A DNA stretch of 64,000 nt. Origin: Allorhizobium borbori (GTDB lineage: Bacteria; Pseudomonadota; Alphaproteobacteria; Rhizobiales; Rhizobiaceae). A program made the position numbers and the translations under genes. The stretch is taken from NCBI RefSeq assembly GCF_014196535.1, contig NZ_JACIDU010000008.1, positions 1 to 64,000 on the forward strand, given 5' to 3'. Each line of letters opens with the position of its first letter. Position 1 is the first letter of the stretch. Shown here piece by piece: positions 61,601-64,000 of the stretch. Under the pieces are notes generated by a model. It was not told the DNA's origin. It saw only the letters and a program-made list of their open reading frames with translations, and ran no database searches.

Positions 61601-62296
61601 GCCGGCATTGCCTGGTCCTTCGCCGACGGACAATCGCTTCGAGCGGGCTTCATGCGTGACGGGCTCGACACGACCGTGCCCACCTTGTCACCCATTGGCA
61701 TTGTCAACCTCCAGCCGAACCAGACGTCAACCGACGATAGCGGTTACACGGATACACTTGCCGTGCGCTGGGATGCGGAATGGACGCCGGATTTCTTCAC
61801 CGCCGTGGAGTTCCAGCATCAGGAAGCGAAGAAGCTGCAAATCGAGGTGCCACTGACAGCCGTGGCCTACACGACTGGCGAGGGCCGTATCGACCGCGCA
61901 AGTGTCAGCGCCAATTACCTGATCGGCCACGGCTTCGGCCTGTCCTCCACGGTAGCCTATGCGGACACCAAGGACACCGACCCGAGTTCGCCGCTCTTCG
62001 GGGGCGCGCTTCCCTATGTGCCGGACTGGATGGGGCAGATTGCGCTGACATGGGTGAATGAAGCGAATGTAAAGGCGACCCTTGCCGCCAACTATATCGG
62101 CAAGCGGGTTGATGAGGTCAACGTGGAACTCGATGAAAGCTGGACGCTCGATGCCGCGCTGACCTGGGAACCCTTCGGCAAGCACATCGAACTCGATCTC
62201 GCAGCCTACAACCTCCTGAATGAGGACACGGAACTCACGGCCGGCATTCCCGGCTGGGGCCGCTCGTTCAAGGGCTCGCTCAAAGTCCGCTTCTGA
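58637..62296 (+). CDS. FecR-TPR-beta-barrel fusion protein
   Basis: 1,219 residues. Signal peptide about 1-28 ('...SSLEASA'). FecR domain about 60-180 ('GDVLRTNGNGQLAILFSDRTQVRLGRNS', 'ETPAATAAIRGTDWTMTV', 'SVLEGEVEF'; core 'TPAATAAIRGTDW'). Helical TPR array about 230-620 ('AYLRAVELEPDSPVVLINLAVFYLETGRMDAAKRAIDKAVELDPS', core 'AIDKAVELDPS'). C-terminal region about 640-1219 is aromatic and beta-rich, ending in Phe ('GSLKVRF') like an outer-membrane barrel. No TonB plug is seen. Its stop overlaps the ATG of a CHASE2 cyclase gene (TGATG). Might be an outer-membrane sensor or TPR-type exporter partner. Confidence 0.82.
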   Translation: MLGVTNRILMAATTLPFIVMASSLEASAETVARSGSIAGAVIARKSEEEIRFIDVSDWRYVDLKQDLVSGDVLRTNGNGQLAILFSDRTQVRLGRNSSLVVKQITTGTSADTVLELQSGSIWARAERGGTAVSVETPAATAAIRGTDWTMTVDGSKTSLSVLEGEVEFSNPHGSLQVKQGQAAAATLGQAPHRVTIVESDDREQMLFYLQPREAFLQMRPSPEPIAKLRADADRIDARPINSRTVEEWLTLAESQLALEGRQKARETLTVLRGKSLTSVQQARVGLIEAVIAASERRYAEAAALFARVEPRLDKQRRSIALYGGYYARSLANPNKTISLPHPTGDVSEVFLRAYAVGFLQDTKAAIKVLAEAERRFGERAELPAYRAWLAFFLNDRAQVKEAIDRALALDPKEPVALEVRAHYRAGIEGDSDGAIDDVQQIIGVAPGSSSAWNLLGTLQSDRGANREAEAAYLRAVELEPDSPVVLINLAVFYLETGRMDAAKRAIDKAVELDPSLGPGLIVRGMYHLQSGEVDQAIDDLLAGTVADPSYSQGQLLLAAAHFEKGDRVPGAQALDNANRLDDNDPAIAAVRTAVAIDNYDSVGAIRSAQDYVKRARARGGQYSALGANQEAGSSLNGAFRFQGMNAWAEYYSDSVFDPFSGTSYIDQTVRGSTDIFANDFAYGTDIFNNSANSRTFSSLVQGLMLEPHVIASRSLTPELLSRPFIESSIGGGFTHGGGDMGYTTEAEVQGYNNRPFPVSFYSSLSWENVPDNRTIASTDQLDTNKRFRHGIAYVTASPTPYDRVISYFNGSTNRFSGDRLITPLIGGAFLGGQTLDTETYNAGLGWSHTVEYQNVVNAALLFSASNINSREDTTIIDSTPAFVQSDSRLNDYRERYYIAALNHTVATGDFTWRYGIEGGLMRTETDQTYIDWLVPGSTVSASASQTSGLARAYVDVLHEITPDIRAEYALFGTLISGGGTDVQRLDPRAGIAWSFADGQSLRAGFMRDGLDTTVPTLSPIGIVNLQPNQTSTDDSGYTDTLAVRWDAEWTPDFFTAVEFQHQEAKKLQIEVPLTAVAYTTGEGRIDRASVSANYLIGHGFGLSSTVAYADTKDTDPSSPLFGGALPYVPDWMGQIALTWVNEANVKATLAANYIGKRVDEVNVELDESWTLDAALTWEPFGKHIELDLAAYNLLNEDTELTAGIPGWGRSFKGSLKVRF

Positions 62297-64000
62297 TGGC
62301 GTCGCAAGATCCGCTTAATCCGAACACGCTCATTCGCTCGCGTCCGGTGCAGATTATCCTGCTTGCCGCACTGGTGCTGGCCCTGACGGGCCTCATCGCC
62401 CGGCTTCCTGCATGGGCGCTGATCGACGACCGCGCTTTCGATTACCTTTCGACGCTGGGAGCTGAGCCGCGCCCCGACGACAGTCCGGTCATCGTCGCCA
62501 TCGATGAACCCTCGCTCGCGGAAATCAACAAGCAATGGCCCTGGCCGCGCAGTTTGCATGGCAGGCTGGTTTCGGCGCTGCGAGCGGCGGGCGCCCGCGC
62601 CATAGGGCTCGACATTATCTTCTCCGAACCCTCGAAGCCGGAGGAGGACGCCGCGCTTGCCGCCGCGCTCGGTTCCGACATTGTTCTGGCTGGTGATGAA
62701 ACACTGGTGAAATCCGCGCAGGCCGACCAGTTCATCCGTGTCCTGCCGCTCCAGATCTTCAGCGATGCAGGCGCGCAAAGCGGCATCGCCTCTGTCGATC
62801 TCGGACATGACGGCGTGCTACGGACCATGCCCAACTATTTTGACGGCTTTGCCGCAACGCTTGCCTCCGTTGCCAGCCTGGCCGTGGAGATGCCCCCCGA
62901 GGGCAACCGCATTCAGACCTTCGGCGGCGCGCGCACCTATCCCACCGTGTCCTATTATCAGGCGCTCGACCCGGAACACTTCCTGCCGCCGGGTTTCTTC
63001 AGGGACAAAGTGGTCATCGTCGGCCTCAGCCTGCAGAATGCCCCAACACTGGCTGCGGGCGGCACGGACGCTTTTGCCACATCCGACACCATCCACACCG
63101 GCAAGCTGACGGCGGGTGCGGAGGTACACGCAACGATCTTCGACAATCTTAGGCTTGGTCGTTCGATCGGCATAGGAAGCGCCACACTGACTGGCCTGGT
63201 GTTGGCGGCCGCAGCGCTTTTCGCCGCCGCCATCGTGTGGCGGGATACCGGCTGGATCACTGCCATCGCGGGTATAGGCGCGCTAATTGCCCTCGTCGCC
63301 GGCAGTTATGTGGCGCTGCGCTTTGGCCGTGTCTTCGTGTCGCCCATGGCGCCCGCACTGGCCTTTACTGGCATAGCCATGGGACAGGCGGCTCTGGATT
63401 ATGCCGGGGAACGGCGCAGCCGCCGTTATGTGACGCGGGCCTTCTCGCAATATCTCGCGCCGGCGCTCGTCGAGCAATTGGCCCGCGATCCCTCGCGTTT
63501 GAAACTCGGCGGCGAAAAGCGCGAATTGTCGATCCTGTTCAGCGATGTGCGCGGCTTCACCACTATTGCCGAGCAATTGAAGGGCGATCCGCAACAGCTC
63601 ACAACGCTGATCAACCGGCTGCTGACACCGCTTTCGGACATCGTCCTTGCCCATAATGGCACGATCGACAAATATATCGGCGACTGCATCATGGCCTTCT
63701 GGAACGCACCGCTGGACGATGCCGACCACGCCGTCAATGCAGTGGGCGCCGCCCTTGCCATGCTGGAATCGATGGAAGCGCTGAACCTGACACTGAAGGC
63801 GGAGGCCGAAGCGGAAGGCCGCGTGCACTATCCCCTGCAAATCGGCGCGGGCATCAATACCGGCGAATGCGTGGTCGGCAACATGGGCTCCACCAGCCGC
63901 TTCGATTATTCGGCACTGGGCGATGCCGTAAACCTTGCCGCCCGTCTTGAAGGCTCATCGAAGCTTTACGGTGTGTCGCTTCTGCTCGGCGAGGGGACGG
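62296..64000 (+). CDS. CHASE2-domain class III adenylate/guanylate cyclase (partial at window end)
   Basis: At least 568 residues; the gene runs out of the window. One helix (about 17-40) precedes a periplasmic CHASE2 domain ('DDSPVIVAIDEPSLAEIN', 'GARAIGLDIIFSEP', 'GVLRTMPNYF', 'KVVIVGLS'). Three closely spaced helices follow (about 295-375). The cyclase domain starts near 405: metal Asp in 'ILFSDVRGF', Lys and second Asp in 'DKYIGDCIMAFW', then 'SRFDYSALGDAVNLAARLE' (core 'YSALGDAVNLAARLE') with the adenine-selecting Asp and transition-state Asn/Arg. All catalytic residues seen point to adenylate cyclase activity. Coupled to the FecR-barrel gene. Confidence 0.92.
   Translation, partial: MASQDPLNPNTLIRSRPVQIILLAALVLALTGLIARLPAWALIDDRAFDYLSTLGAEPRPDDSPVIVAIDEPSLAEINKQWPWPRSLHGRLVSALRAAGARAIGLDIIFSEPSKPEEDAALAAALGSDIVLAGDETLVKSAQADQFIRVLPLQIFSDAGAQSGIASVDLGHDGVLRTMPNYFDGFAATLASVASLAVEMPPEGNRIQTFGGARTYPTVSYYQALDPEHFLPPGFFRDKVVIVGLSLQNAPTLAAGGTDAFATSDTIHTGKLTAGAEVHATIFDNLRLGRSIGIGSATLTGLVLAAAALFAAAIVWRDTGWITAIAGIGALIALVAGSYVALRFGRVFVSPMAPALAFTGIAMGQAALDYAGERRSRRYVTRAFSQYLAPALVEQLARDPSRLKLGGEKRELSILFSDVRGFTTIAEQLKGDPQQLTTLINRLLTPLSDIVLAHNGTIDKYIGDCIMAFWNAPLDDADHAVNAVGAALAMLESMEALNLTLKAEAEAEGRVHYPLQIGAGINTGECVVGNMGSTSRFDYSALGDAVNLAARLEGSSKLYGVSLLLGEGT

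Noticed and set aside
57974-64000. Canonical two-gene Pycsar operon
   Set aside because: The cyclase is not adjacent or co-directional with the PycTM-like gene, is membrane-bound with CHASE2, and its residues favour ATP; only a looser functional link is proposed.
1-64000. tRNA, rRNA, CRISPR arrays, insertion sequences, prophage or integrase genes
   Set aside because: Both strands were read for their usual signatures (clover-leaf ends, regular spaced repeats, transposase or integrase motifs) and none was recognised.

Overview
The window reads as a Rhizobiaceae (Agrobacterium/Rhizobium-like) accessory replicon or chromid segment. The clues are GC-rich, densely packed genes, many small operons each with its own GntR/LysR regulator, TRAP transporters, an iron-sulfur (6-4) photolyase whose cysteine spacing matches Agrobacterium PhrB, an AttH-type lipocalin operon, and a palindromic intergenic repeat of the kind common in Rhizobiales. 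This placement is inferred from gene content; no rRNA or tRNA gene is visible. No insertion sequence, prophage, CRISPR array or origin was recognised.

Positions 1-39,660 are a sugar-acid catabolic island. It opens with the end of a fumarylacetoacetase-family gene, an enolase-superfamily dehydratase and a DMT exporter/importer. Next come an aldo/keto reductase with an MFS transporter and a divergent LysR regulator, then an EamA transporter divergent from a MocR-type regulator. A first TRAP transporter (7,912-10,786) lies with a FAH-family dehydratase, a FadR-type regulator and a GlcD-type FAD dehydrogenase. Divergent from these is a four-gene oxidation/dehydration operon (DenD-like dehydrogenase, beta-hydroxyacid dehydrogenase, IlvD/Edd Fe-S dehydratase, ketoglutarate-semialdehyde-type ALDH). 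Together these can build a non-phosphorylative, Weimberg-like route from an aldonate to 2-oxoglutarate. An HpaI-type aldolase, a second enolase-superfamily enzyme, two GntR regulators and an Ldh-type dehydrogenase follow. A second TRAP operon (26,059-29,174) runs into idnD-like, uxuA and uxuB genes (idonate/fructuronate/mannonate to KDG), followed by lldD-lldR (L-lactate) and a uxaB-lgoD-like-uxaA operon (L-galactonate/tagaturonate/altronate to KDG).

Positions 39,688-42,584 hold two transglutaminase-fold proteins and four tiny conserved-looking proteins. Positions 42,969-46,769 are a signalling operon: a cysteine-free sulfite-oxidase-fold periplasmic protein, a hybrid histidine kinase with REC and HPt, and a REC-HD-GYP response regulator. 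Then come an SDR, the (6-4) photolyase, a GPH-type transporter, a small exported protein, a fasciclin protein with a plausible ECF promoter, an anti-sigma/ECF-sigma pair with a DUF3833-like protein, and an att-like ABC exporter with an AttH lipocalin.

The last part is the most unusual. A small membrane protein resembling the Pycsar effector family (PycTM/DUF5706) is divergent from a 1,219-residue FecR-TPR-beta-barrel fusion, which is translationally coupled to a CHASE2 class III nucleotide cyclase that runs off the window. It puts a cyclic-nucleotide synthase, an envelope sensor-like protein and an orphan effector-like membrane protein side by side. Two other noteworthy patterns are a pair of GntR proteins that each carry two winged-helix domains, and a recurring GTC-N-GAC palindrome upstream of at least five of the sugar-acid operons.
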